Source of the DNA: Gulosibacter macacae
Lineage (GTDB): Bacteria > Actinomycetota > Actinomycetes > Actinomycetales > Microbacteriaceae
Assembly (NCBI RefSeq): GCF_003865375.1
Contig: NZ_RQVS01000005.1
Location: 124,001 to 188,000, forward strand
Direction of reading: 5' to 3'
Length of the DNA stretch: 64,000 bases
A model generated the notes under the pieces. The model saw only the letters and a program-made list of their open reading frames with translations, was not told the origin of the DNA and ran no database searches. Within the stretch, counting starts at the first letter, position 1; each line of letters starts with the position of its first letter. The position numbers and the translations under genes are program-made. Below, in pieces: positions 1-6,821 of the stretch.

Positions 1-353
1 TGCGCTACTTCGGTGGCGTGCTCCTCGGGGCCGGTGGCCTCGTGCGCGCGTACTCCGAGTCAGTGTCAGAGGCATTGCACCGGGCGCAGTTCGCAACGCG
101 TCAGCGGATGCGTGTGGTGCGGGTGCCGCTCCCCCACGCTGAGGCGGGGAGGCTCGAGCACGAGTTTCGTCACGCCGGGCTCGACGTACTCGGCACCGAC
201 TATGCGAGCGAGGTCGCATGGCTGCGCATCGCGATCGTTGACGAACCGGATGCACGAGCCGCACTCGACACCCGCATCGCCGCGCTCACCCAGGGTGAGG
301 CGGTCGCAGTGGATGAGGGCGCCGATTGGATTGACCTCGGCGAGTTGCGCTGA
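1..353 (+). CDS. IMPACT/YigZ family protein, C-terminal part (5' end outside window)
   Basis: The open frame runs in from the left edge (codon phase starts at base 3) and ends at TGA 351-353, giving the last 116 residues. The motif RYFGGVLLGAGGLVRAYS is the family hallmark (KYFGGxxLGxGGLVRAYS) of IMPACT/YigZ proteins, found in bacteria as about 200-residue proteins of poorly defined translation-related function. The remainder fits the second, ferredoxin-like C-terminal domain (DUF1949 type). The gene converges on coaE. Its stop codon lies inside the first GCGCTGAGG element of the repeat cluster downstream, so the repeat contributes the end of the reading frame. Family assignment is secure; the cellular role is not. 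Confidence 0.88.
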   Translation, partial: RYFGGVLLGAGGLVRAYSESVSEALHRAQFATRQRMRVVRVPLPHAEAGRLEHEFRHAGLDVLGTDYASEVAWLRIAIVDEPDARAALDTRIAALTQGEAVAVDEGADWIDLGELR

Positions 354-440
354 GGCCCGCGGACTTCGAGAACCTCAGCCCGCAGTTTGGCGCGAGTGCG
401 CTGAGGCCCGCGTCTTGGTGCGCTGAGGCTCTCGAAGCGC
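347..440. repeat. Palindromic repeat cluster A (CTGAGG/CTCGAAG family)
   Basis: Four copies or part-copies of one element lie between the convergent IMPACT and coaE genes: GCGCTGAGG at 347-355, the inverted form CTTCGAGAACCTCAGC at 364-379, GCGCTGAGG at 398-406, and a full 21-bp copy at 420-440 that begins GCGCTGAGG and ends CTCGAAGCGC. The direct and inverted copies can pair into hairpins, so a bidirectional terminator or REP-like role is plausible. The same element occurs at 8144-8192, 13910-13965 and 18564-18614, always at gene 3' ends. Confidence 0.75.
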
Positions 441-448
441 CGCGGGAG

Positions 449-1126
449 TCAGTCCTCCGACGTCCGCTCTTCCTTCGGCACCGTGATTGGCGCAGTGTCG
501 TAACTCACTTCATCCGAAGCAGCGAAGTCACCGAGCCGCAGTCGCACGAACATCTCGTCAATGTGCTCGATCGTGTCGGAGATCGGTCGCGTGGTGTCGA
601 TGACGACATCGGCGATCATCCGCCGCTCCTCATCACTCACCTGCGCATCGATGCGTGCCTGCGCCTCTTCGGCGCTCATACCGCGGTCTTCCATGAGTCG
701 CTCGCGACGCACCTCGGCCGGGGCATCGGCGACCCAGATCTCGTCGTAGTCGTAGTTCGAGCGGTTCTCGGCGAGTAGCGGAATGTCGTGTACGAAGATT
801 GCATCCGGGTCGTCAATGAGCGTTGTCTCGATGCGCTCGCGAGTAATGCGACGAATCTCGGGATGCGTGAGGTCGTTGAGCGCGCGGAGTTCGTCGTCGT
901 CATTAAACACAATGTCGGCGAGCGCCTTGCGGTTGAGTGTGCCGTCGTCGTTGAGGATCTCCTGACCAAACCGATCAACGATCTCACGAAGCACGCGCTT
1001 GCCCGGCTGCACGATTTCGCGGGCAATTTCATCGGCGTCGATGATCACGGCACCGAGCTCGCGCAGGCGGTTCGAGATCGTCGTCTTTCCGGAAGCAATC
1101 CCTCCGGTGAGTGCGATGGTGGTCAC
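449..1126 (-). CDS. coaE: Dephospho-CoA kinase
   Basis: This cytoplasmic kinase phosphorylates the 3'-hydroxyl of dephospho-CoA with ATP, the last step of coenzyme A synthesis. The P-loop GGIASGKTT is at residues 8-16, followed by the family motif IIDADEIAREIV near residue 30 and the lid region around 110-150. At 225 residues it is slightly longer than the usual 200 because of a charged C-terminal tail. The ATG at 1126 starts the conserved MTTIALTGGI. In most actinobacteria coaE lies directly after rpsA; here a DUF4126 gene on the other strand separates them. coaBC, another gene of the pathway, is at 40916-42154. Confidence 0.96.
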   Translation of the reverse strand: MTTIALTGGIASGKTTISNRLRELGAVIIDADEIAREIVQPGKRVLREIVDRFGQEILNDDGTLNRKALADIVFNDDDELRALNDLTHPEIRRITRERIETTLIDDPDAIFVHDIPLLAENRSNYDYDEIWVADAPAEVRRERLMEDRGMSAEEAQARIDAQVSDEERRMIADVVIDTTRPISDTIEHIDEMFVRLRLGDFAASDEVSYDTAPITVPKEERTSED

Positions 1127-1207
1127 TGGATCCTCCCGGAACGTTCGGGCCCGCGCCTTCGCGGGCTATTGGCTGGTGTTCTGTCAGACTACTCGGGAAG
1201 GAGACGA

Positions 1208-1816
1208 ATGATGCTGGAAATGCTGACTGGCCTGGGACTCGCTTCGGCGGCCGGGCTCAACGCCTACATCCCCCTGCTTGCACTCGGGTTGCTTGATCGA
1301 TTCACTTCGTTCGTGGAACTGCCTGGCGGTTGGGCCTGGCTTGCGAACGAGTGGACGCTCATCATCGTTGGCGTGCTTGCGGTCGTCGAGATTGTGGCCG
1401 ATAAGGTGCCGGTGATCGACAGCATCAACGACACGATTCAGACGTTCATCCGACCAACGGCCGGTGGCATCGTCTTTGGGGCGGGAACTTCGGCGCAGAC
1501 CCTGCCGATCGAGAATCCGGCCGATTTCTTCACCTCGAACGCCTGGATTCCGGTCGCAATTGGTGTCGTCGTCGCGCTTGTGACCCACCTCACGAAATCG
1601 ACGACGCGGGCCGCGGCCACGGCGGTGGCTGCGGGTACCGCATCCCCGGCGCTCTCGGTCGGCGAGGATGCGGTGAGCGTTGGTCTCAGCGCGGCCGCCA
1701 TCTTTGCGCCGCTCATTGTCATCCTGGTACTTGCGGTGGGCATCTTCCTCGGCTGGTGGATTACACGGTCGTTCACGCGGCGTCGCAAGCGTGCTGCTGA
1801 CGCCACGATCGAATAG
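1208..1816 (+). CDS. DUF4126 family membrane protein
   Basis: A 202-residue hydrophobic protein with the DUF4126 start TGLGLASAAGLNAYIPLLALG and the segment VADKVPVIDSINDTIQTFIRP, both typical of this family. Several membrane segments are visible, roughly at residues 3-25, 45-65, 85-105, 120-145 and 165-190, ending in a basic tail (FTRRRKR) that should be cytoplasmic. The function is unknown. AAGGAG at 1198-1203 precedes two adjacent ATGs at 1208 and 1211, and spacing slightly favours 1211. The frame is open upstream into coaE, but that extension has no membrane character and is antisense to coaE. The gene stands alone, divergent from coaE and convergent with rpsA, with a perfect hairpin behind it. 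Confidence 0.88.
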   Translation: MMLEMLTGLGLASAAGLNAYIPLLALGLLDRFTSFVELPGGWAWLANEWTLIIVGVLAVVEIVADKVPVIDSINDTIQTFIRPTAGGIVFGAGTSAQTLPIENPADFFTSNAWIPVAIGVVVALVTHLTKSTTRAAATAVAAGTASPALSVGEDAVSVGLSAAAIFAPLIVILVLAVGIFLGWWITRSFTRRRKRAADATIE

Positions 1817-1840
1817 CTCAGATCGAATAGCTCAATAACG

Positions 1841-1878
1841 CAAGTGGGGCGGTCTCCCGAAGGAGACCGCCCCACTTG
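1841..1878. terminator. Bidirectional terminator hairpin between DUF4126 gene and rpsA
   Basis: A perfect 17-bp inverted repeat, CAAGTGGGGCGGTCTCC at 1841-1857 and its complement at 1862-1878, closed by a CGAA tetraloop. On the + strand it is followed by TTTG. It lies 24 bp after the DUF4126 stop and 13 bp from the rpsA stop, so it can serve both convergent genes. Confidence 0.85.
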
Positions 1879-1891
1879 TTTGGGCTAGTGA

Positions 1892-3349
1892 CTAGTTGCC
1901 AGCAAGCTTCTCGCGAAGCGCGGCGAGCGACTCGTCGTCGGCAAGGGTGCCCGCGCCGGTGTCCTCAACCTCGCTCGAGAACGAGGATGCACCCTGCGGA
2001 GCTTCGGGAGCGGTCGCCTCGGCGTCGAGCGCCTTGCGGACCTGCTCCTTGTGGAGCTCCCAGCGACCCTGAGCCTGGGCGTACTCCTGCTCCCATGCGT
2101 CGCGCTGGGCCTCGAAGCCTTCCATCCACTCGTTGGTCTCGGGGTTGAAGCCCTCGGGGTACTTGTAGTTGCCCTGCTCGTCGTACTCGGCGAGCATGCC
2201 GTAGGTGGCGGGGTCGAAGTCGGCACCCTCGGGGTCGACGCCTTCGTTCGCCTGCTTGAGCGAGAGCGAGATGCGGCGACGGTCGAGGTCGATGTCGATG
2301 ATCTTCACGAAGAGCTCTTCGCCAACCGAGACAACCTGGTCGGCGGTCTCGATGTGGTGGTTCGAGAGCTCCGAGATGTGCACGAGGCCCTCGATGCCGT
2401 CGGCAACGCGAACGAACGCACCGAACGGAACGATCTTGGTGACCTTGCCGAGCACGATCTGGCCGATGGCGTGGGTGCGAGCGAGCACCTGCCACGGGTC
2501 TTCCTGCGTCGCCTTGAGCGAGAGCGACACGCGCTCACGGTCGAGGTCAACCTCGAGCACCTCAACGGTGACTTCCTGGCCAACTTCGACAACCTCAGAG
2601 GCGTGGTCGATGTGCTTCCAGCTGAGCTCCGAAACGTGGACGAGGCCGTCAACGCCGCCGAGGTCGACGAACGCACCGAAGTTGACGATCGACGAGACAA
2701 CGCCCTTGCGGACCTGGCCCTTCTGAAGCTGGTTGAGGAAGTTCGAACGGGTCTCCGACTGCGTCTGCTCGAGGAGCGCACGGCGCGAGAGAACCACGTT
2801 GTTGCGGTTCTTGTCGAGCTCGAGGATCTTCGCCTCGATCTCCTGGTTCAGGTAAGGCGTGAGGTCGCGAACGCGGCGCAGCTCGATGAGCGAAGCCGGG
2901 AGGAAGCCGCGCAGGCCGATGTCAACGATGAGACCACCCTTGACAACCTCGATGACGGTACCGGTAACGACGCCGTCCTCTTCCTTGATCTTCTCGACGT
3001 CGCCCCAGGCGCGCTCGTACTGCGCACGCTTCTTCGAGAGGAGAAGACGGCCTTCCTTGTCTTCCTTCTGGATGACGAGAGCTTCGACCTCGTCACCGAT
3101 CTCGACAACCTCGTCGGGGTCGACATCGTGCTTGATCGAGAGTTCGCGCTGCGGGATGACACCCTCAGTCTTGTAACCGACGTCGAGGAGAACCTCGTCG
3201 CGGTCAATGCGAACGACGGTGCCGGTGATGAGGTCACCGTCGTTGAAGTACTTCATCGTGGCTTCGACCGCGGCGAGGAAGTCATCTGCAGAGCCGATGT
3301 CGTTTACGGCGATCTGCGTGGGCGCCTGTTCGGTCGTGATGTTGGTCAT
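1892..3349 (-). CDS. rpsA: 30S ribosomal protein S1
   Basis: S1 binds mRNA and helps load it on the 30S subunit. The 485 residues hold four S1/OB-fold domains at about 38-106, 122-190, 207-275 and 292-361, each ending in the typical LSxK/SLK (LLLSKK, VVLSRR, VSLSLK, ISLSLK). An acidic, Gln- and Glu-rich tail of about 120 residues follows; four domains is the usual actinobacterial form. The frame is open 48 codons further upstream, through the promoter and leader, but the conserved protein starts at the ATG at 3349 (MTNITTEQAPTQIAVNDIGS). The SD (GGAG, 3360-3363) is ten bases from the ATG and is paired in a long-range leader stem. Confidence 0.96.
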   Translation of the reverse strand: MTNITTEQAPTQIAVNDIGSADDFLAAVEATMKYFNDGDLITGTVVRIDRDEVLLDVGYKTEGVIPQRELSIKHDVDPDEVVEIGDEVEALVIQKEDKEGRLLLSKKRAQYERAWGDVEKIKEEDGVVTGTVIEVVKGGLIVDIGLRGFLPASLIELRRVRDLTPYLNQEIEAKILELDKNRNNVVLSRRALLEQTQSETRSNFLNQLQKGQVRKGVVSSIVNFGAFVDLGGVDGLVHVSELSWKHIDHASEVVEVGQEVTVEVLEVDLDRERVSLSLKATQEDPWQVLARTHAIGQIVLGKVTKIVPFGAFVRVADGIEGLVHISELSNHHIETADQVVSVGEELFVKIIDIDLDRRRISLSLKQANEGVDPEGADFDPATYGMLAEYDEQGNYKYPEGFNPETNEWMEGFEAQRDAWEQEYAQAQGRWELHKEQVRKALDAEATAPEAPQGASSFSSEVEDTGAGTLADDESLAALREKLAGN

Positions 3350-3353
3350 GTAG

Positions 3354-3424
3354 GTAGTGCTCCAGAAGGATAGGGTCATCAGTCCGGCCGGAGGCCTCGA
3401 CACGACGACGCGACGGAGCACTAC
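3354..3424 (-). promoter_or_regulatory. rpsA leader: perfect stem sequestering the ribosome-binding site
   Basis: Read on the minus strand, GTAGTGCTCC (3424-3415) is exactly complementary to GGAGCACTAC (3363-3354). The second arm contains the rpsA Shine-Dalgarno GGAG and ends five bases before the ATG at 3349. The 51 bases between the arms contain a smaller GC-rich hairpin (GGCC-TCC-GGCC). Pairing would hide the ribosome-binding site. Autoregulation of S1 on its own leader is known in enterobacteria; regulation here is inferred from structure only. Confidence 0.6.
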
Positions 3425-3464
3425 CGTCCGGGAAACGGATAGGAACGCACAAATGTGCTCCCCT

Positions 3465-3493
3465 AGCCTATCGGCCGCGGCAATGCTTAGCAA
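3465..3493 (-). promoter_or_regulatory. Candidate rpsA promoter
   Basis: On the minus strand, TTGCTA (3493-3488) and TAGGCT (3470-3465) are separated by exactly 17 bp, matching a sigma-70-type -35/-10 pair with the TAGGCT -10 common in actinobacteria. It predicts a leader of about 110 nt. The palindrome GCACAAATGTGC (3447-3458) falls at or just after the predicted start point. The remaining gap to the DUF779 gene (3494-3537) shows nothing else. Confidence 0.55.
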
Positions 3494-3537
3494 ATGCTGA
3501 TGGCAAAGAGCAAATTACCCTGACAAGCAGGAATGTG

Positions 3538-3963
3538 TCAGTCGCCGATCAGAATCGTCGACCTGATCAAGAACCGCTTGCCGGTCGGCCCTTCGAGCGA
3601 GAACCCGCCACCACGGCCAGGTACTGCATCCACGAGCAATCGGGTATGCCGCCAATACTCGAACTGCTCTTTCGACATCCAGAACTCGAGCTCGCTCGCC
3701 GGGGTCTCGCCGGCTGCTGGCAGATCGAACGTGCCGAGCAACACATCCGCGTCGCCGGTCAGGAACTCCCCCGCCGGGTAACACATCGGCGCCGAGCCAT
3801 CGCAGCAGCCACCAGATTGATGAAACATGAGCGGGCCGTGACGTTCGGCAAGGTCGAGCAGCAGCTCGAGTGCCGCAGGCGCCAGATCAACTCGGGAGGT
3901 GGTTTCGCCATCGATCTCGGGTCGTGATTGCAGCGCGACTTGGGTGCTTGCTGTTTCGTCCAT
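3538..3963 (-). CDS. DUF779 domain-containing protein
   Basis: A 141-residue soluble protein with the DUF779 signature: the Cys-rich stretch HQSGGCCDGSAPMCYP at about 50-65, then the segment FWMSKEQFEYWRHTRLLVDAVPGRGGGFSLE. The clustered cysteines suggest metal or redox chemistry, which is not proven for the family. DUF779 genes commonly accompany exaC-type aldehyde dehydrogenases, as here. The ATG at 3963 has GGAGG six bases upstream; an earlier ATG-like start at 3978 lacks one. It is the last gene of the alcohol/aldehyde cluster, separated from adhP by a strong hairpin, so it may be expressed partly by read-through. Confidence 0.85.
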   Translation of the reverse strand: MDETASTQVALQSRPEIDGETTSRVDLAPAALELLLDLAERHGPLMFHQSGGCCDGSAPMCYPAGEFLTGDADVLLGTFDLPAAGETPASELEFWMSKEQFEYWRHTRLLVDAVPGRGGGFSLEGPTGKRFLIRSTILIGD

Positions 3964-3986
3964 GATTCCTCCGTGCATTCATGCAA

Positions 3987-4025
3987 GATCGGGGTTGATG
4001 CGTTTGCGACGCATCAACCCCGATC
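3987..4025. terminator. Hairpin after adhP
   Basis: A perfect 17-bp inverted repeat (arms 3987-4003 and 4009-4025, starting GATCGGGGTTGATGC) with a 5-nt loop, 32 bp beyond the adhP stop and 23 bp before the DUF779 start, both on the minus strand. No U-run follows, so it could be a terminator, an attenuator, or an RNA-stabilising structure inside the operon. Confidence 0.65.
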
Positions 4026-4057
4026 TGGCTACTACCTGGTACTAAACCGGATGCGGT

Positions 4058-5080
4058 TTAGCGGTAATCGATGACCATGCGGCCATCGATCTTGCCCTCG
4101 TGCATTTCGGCGAAGATGTCGTTCACTTCATCGAGTTTGCGTCCCGCAACTGTGGGGCGGATGAGTCCGCGCGCGTAGAAGTCGAGCGCTTCCTTCATAT
4201 CGCGGCGGGTGCCGACAATCGATCCTCGAATCGTGAGCGCCTTGAGCACCACCTCAAAAATCGGAGCCGGGAAGTCCCCCGGGGGCAGGCCATTGAACAC
4301 GATCGTGCCACCGCGTCGCGCCATGCCGATGGCCTGACCGAAGGCTGACTCGTGGACGGCGGTCACGAGCACGCCGTGCACACCACCCGTTTGTGCTTGG
4401 ATCGCTTCGACCGGGTCTTCGTCGCGGGCGTTTACCGTCACCTCAGCACCGAAGCTGCGAGCGAGGGCGAGCTTCTCATCGGAGATATCGACTGCCGCGA
4501 CCCGGAGGCCCATCGCAACCGCATACTGCACGGCAATGTGTCCAAGGCCGCCAATACCCGAGATCACTACCCACTGGCCGGGTCGGGTGTCGGTCATCTT
4601 GAGGCCTTTGTACACCGTCACACCAGCGCAGAGAATTGGCGCGACCTCGAGCGGGTCTGACCCTTCTGGAATGCGCGGTGCATAGCGAGCGTCGACGAGC
4701 ATGTACTCACCGAAGGAGCCGTCGACCGAGTAGCCACCGTTCTGCTGCTCCTCGCAGAGCGTTTCCCAGCCGGTCTCACAGAACTCGCACGTTCCGCAGG
4801 CCGTCCAGAGCCAGGCATTGCCGACGATGTCGCCCACCTTGACATCGGATACTTCTGAGCCAACTGCTTCTACAACGCCGACGCCTTCGTGGCCGGGAAC
4901 GAACGGCGGGCTCGGCTTGACCGGCCAGTCGCCTTCGGCGGCGTGCAGGTCGGTGTGACACACACCGCTCGTGATGAGCTTCACCAGCGCCTCGTGTGGG
5001 CCGGGTTCGGGAAGGTCGAGCTGCTTGATTTCTAGGGGGTCACCGAAGGCGGTCACCACTGCTGCGGTCATTTGCTTCAT
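4058..5080 (-). CDS. adhP: Zinc-dependent alcohol dehydrogenase (AdhP-like)
   Basis: This NAD-dependent medium-chain dehydrogenase should oxidise ethanol or similar primary alcohols to aldehydes in the cytoplasm. The catalytic zinc ligand Cys41 is in GVCHTDLH, with GHEGVG near 62-67. Structural zinc cysteines lie in CGTCEFCETGWETLC (about 93-107), and the Rossmann motif GIGGLGHIAVQYA near 173-185. The start is uncertain: GTG 5092, ATG 5080 and ATG 5071 are all in frame; 5080 is chosen because a GAAG lies six bases upstream. The exaC-type aldehyde dehydrogenase gene lies directly upstream, so the pair would take an alcohol to its acid. An N-terminus of MxxAAVVTAFG is typical of actinobacterial AdhP. 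Confidence 0.93.
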   Translation of the reverse strand: MKQMTAAVVTAFGDPLEIKQLDLPEPGPHEALVKLITSGVCHTDLHAAEGDWPVKPSPPFVPGHEGVGVVEAVGSEVSDVKVGDIVGNAWLWTACGTCEFCETGWETLCEEQQNGGYSVDGSFGEYMLVDARYAPRIPEGSDPLEVAPILCAGVTVYKGLKMTDTRPGQWVVISGIGGLGHIAVQYAVAMGLRVAAVDISDEKLALARSFGAEVTVNARDEDPVEAIQAQTGGVHGVLVTAVHESAFGQAIGMARRGGTIVFNGLPPGDFPAPIFEVVLKALTIRGSIVGTRRDMKEALDFYARGLIRPTVAGRKLDEVNDIFAEMHEGKIDGRMVIDYR

Positions 5081-5156
5081 GATGGTCTTCACTTTCGTTT
5101 CGTAGTCGTTTGGTGTCGTGGACTTGCGGTAGTGACCGCCGGAGCGGCCGAGGGAA

Positions 5157-6680
5157 TCAGAAGAAGCCGAGCTTGTTCTCGCTGTAGCTCACGAGCATGT
5201 TCTTTGTCTGCTGGTAGTGGTCGAGCATCATCAGGTGGTTCTCGCGGCCGATACCCGATGACTTGTAGCCACCGAACGCGGCGTGCGCCGGGTAGTTGTG
5301 ATAGTGATTCACCCACACCCGTCCGGCCTGAATTGCCCGGCCAGCCCGGTAGGCGGTGTTCTGATAGCGGGTCCACACGCCCGAGCCGAGGCCGTAGAGC
5401 GTGTCGTTCGCAATGCGCATGGCGTCGTCGAAGTCTGAGAACTTCGTCACCGACACCACAGGGCCGAAAATCTCTTCCTGGAAGATGCGCATCGCGTTGT
5501 CGCCCTCGAAGATCGTCGGGTTCACGTAGTAGCCACCCGAGAGCTCTCCACCGAGGTCGGCGCGCTCGCCGCCGAGACGCACCTTCGCGCCCTCCTGCTT
5601 TCCGATGTCGATGTAGCTCAGAATCTTCTCGAGCTGATCGTTCGAGGCCTGGGCACCGATCATCGTGTCGGTGTCAAGTGGGTTGCCCTGCTTGATGAGC
5701 TTCGTGCGCTCGGTCACGACCTCGAGGAAGTTGTCGTAGATCGACTCCTGAATAAGCGCGCGCGACGGGCAGGTGCACACCTCGCCCTGATTGAGCGCGA
5801 AAAGTACGAAGCCCTCCTGCGCCTTGTCGAAGTACGCGTCGTCCTTCTCCATGACGTCTTCGAAGAAAATATTCGGCGACTTGCCGCCAAGTTCGAGCGT
5901 CACCGGAATGATGTTCTGCGAGGCGTACTGCATGATGAGCCGGCCCGTCGTCGTCTCACCGGTGAAGGCGACCTTCGCGATACGTGGGTTTGAGGCAAGC
6001 GGCTTGCCACACTCAACACCGAAACCATTGACGACGTTGAGCACACCGGCCGGAAGCAGGTCGCCGATGAGTTCCATCAGGTAGAGAATTGACGCGGGCG
6101 TCTGCTCGGCGGGCTTGAGCACGATGCAGTTGCCGGCAGCGAGCGCCGGGGCAATCTTCCACGTTGCCATGAGCAGCGGGAAGTTCCAGGGGATGATCTG
6201 GCCGACGACCCCGAGCGGCTCGTGGAAGTGATAGGCGACGGTGTCGTCGTCGAGCTGGGAAAGCGTGCCCTCTTGCGCGCGGATGGCCCCGGCGAAGTAG
6301 CGGAAGTGATCAATTGCGAGCGGGATGTCGGCATTGAGCGTCTCGCGCACGGCCTTGCCGTTCTCCCACGTCTCAGCGACGGCAATCTTCTCGAGATTTT
6401 CTTCCATGCGGTCGGCGATCTTGTTGAGTACTACCGCGCGTTGTGCGGGCGAAGTCGCGCCCCATTCAGCTTTCGCCGCGTGTGCGGCGTCGAGCGCTTT
6501 CTCAATGTCTTCGGCCGTGCCGCGGCCCACCTCGCAGAACACCTGGCCGGTGACCGGGGTGATGTTTTCGAAATACTCGCCCTTGACGGGCGCTACCCAT
6601 TCACCGCCGATGTAGTGGTCGTACCGGCTTCGGTACGACATCACAGCACCATCGGTACCCGGGTTTGCGTAAACGGTCAT
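5157..6680 (-). CDS. exaC: NAD-dependent aldehyde dehydrogenase (ExaC/AcoD type)
   Basis: A 507-residue aldehyde dehydrogenase, probably oxidising acetaldehyde to acetate. It has the full catalytic set: [14 protein letters not shown] with the substrate-site Asn, GFTGE-like FTGETTTGR for [12 protein letters not shown] with the general-base Glu, and [11 protein letters not shown] with the catalytic Cys near residue 307. The double-Cys CTC form is typical of the acetaldehyde dehydrogenase II/ExaC group that pairs with DUF779. The ATG at 6680 has AGGAG six bases upstream. Substrate preference is inferred from the neighbouring adhP and DUF779 genes and the GAF-domain regulator gene upstream. Confidence 0.93.
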   Translation of the reverse strand: MTVYANPGTDGAVMSYRSRYDHYIGGEWVAPVKGEYFENITPVTGQVFCEVGRGTAEDIEKALDAAHAAKAEWGATSPAQRAVVLNKIADRMEENLEKIAVAETWENGKAVRETLNADIPLAIDHFRYFAGAIRAQEGTLSQLDDDTVAYHFHEPLGVVGQIIPWNFPLLMATWKIAPALAAGNCIVLKPAEQTPASILYLMELIGDLLPAGVLNVVNGFGVECGKPLASNPRIAKVAFTGETTTGRLIMQYASQNIIPVTLELGGKSPNIFFEDVMEKDDAYFDKAQEGFVLFALNQGEVCTCPSRALIQESIYDNFLEVVTERTKLIKQGNPLDTDTMIGAQASNDQLEKILSYIDIGKQEGAKVRLGGERADLGGELSGGYYVNPTIFEGDNAMRIFQEEIFGPVVSVTKFSDFDDAMRIANDTLYGLGSGVWTRYQNTAYRAGRAIQAGRVWVNHYHNYPAHAAFGGYKSSGIGRENHLMMLDHYQQTKNMLVSYSENKLGFF

Positions 6681-6721
6681 CTCTGCTCCTTGACGTCGTT
6701 GTCGTGGATAAGTCCGCGTTG

Positions 6722-6772
6722 GTCACGCGTGACTGCACGCTATAGCGCAAGGGGTTGCAGCGGGGTTGCAGC
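6722..6772 (-). promoter_or_regulatory. Upstream control region of exaC: tandem repeats and palindromes
   Basis: The 141-bp gap between the regulator gene and exaC holds two head-to-tail copies of GGGGTTGCAGC (6751-6761 and 6762-6772), the palindrome CGCTATAGCG (6738-6747) whose minus-strand TATAGC could be a -10 element, and the 12-bp palindrome GTCACGCGTGAC (6722-6733) nearer the gene. Further GTTGYA words lie at 6785-6802. The layout (repeats upstream, -10-like site, palindrome downstream) fits an activator-dependent promoter. The binding protein is not shown; the adjacent GAF regulator is the natural candidate. Confidence 0.45.
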
Positions 6773-6821
6773 GGTGCTACATGGCGTTGTACGGCGTTGC
6801 AATGGGATGCGCCGCCCCGCG

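Noticed and set aside
788-1207. 140-codon N-terminal extension of the DUF4126 protein
   Set aside because: It is antisense to coaE, lacks membrane character, and the SD plus conserved family start are at 1198-1213.
2051-3373. Open frame of 440 codons on the + strand opposite rpsA
   Set aside because: It is exactly antisense to a conserved ribosomal gene, has no SD and a repetitive Val/Leu/Asp composition that mirrors rpsA codon use.
3350-3493. 48-codon N-terminal extension of S1
   Set aside because: It covers the promoter and structured leader, is not conserved, and the S1 start at 3349 is typical.
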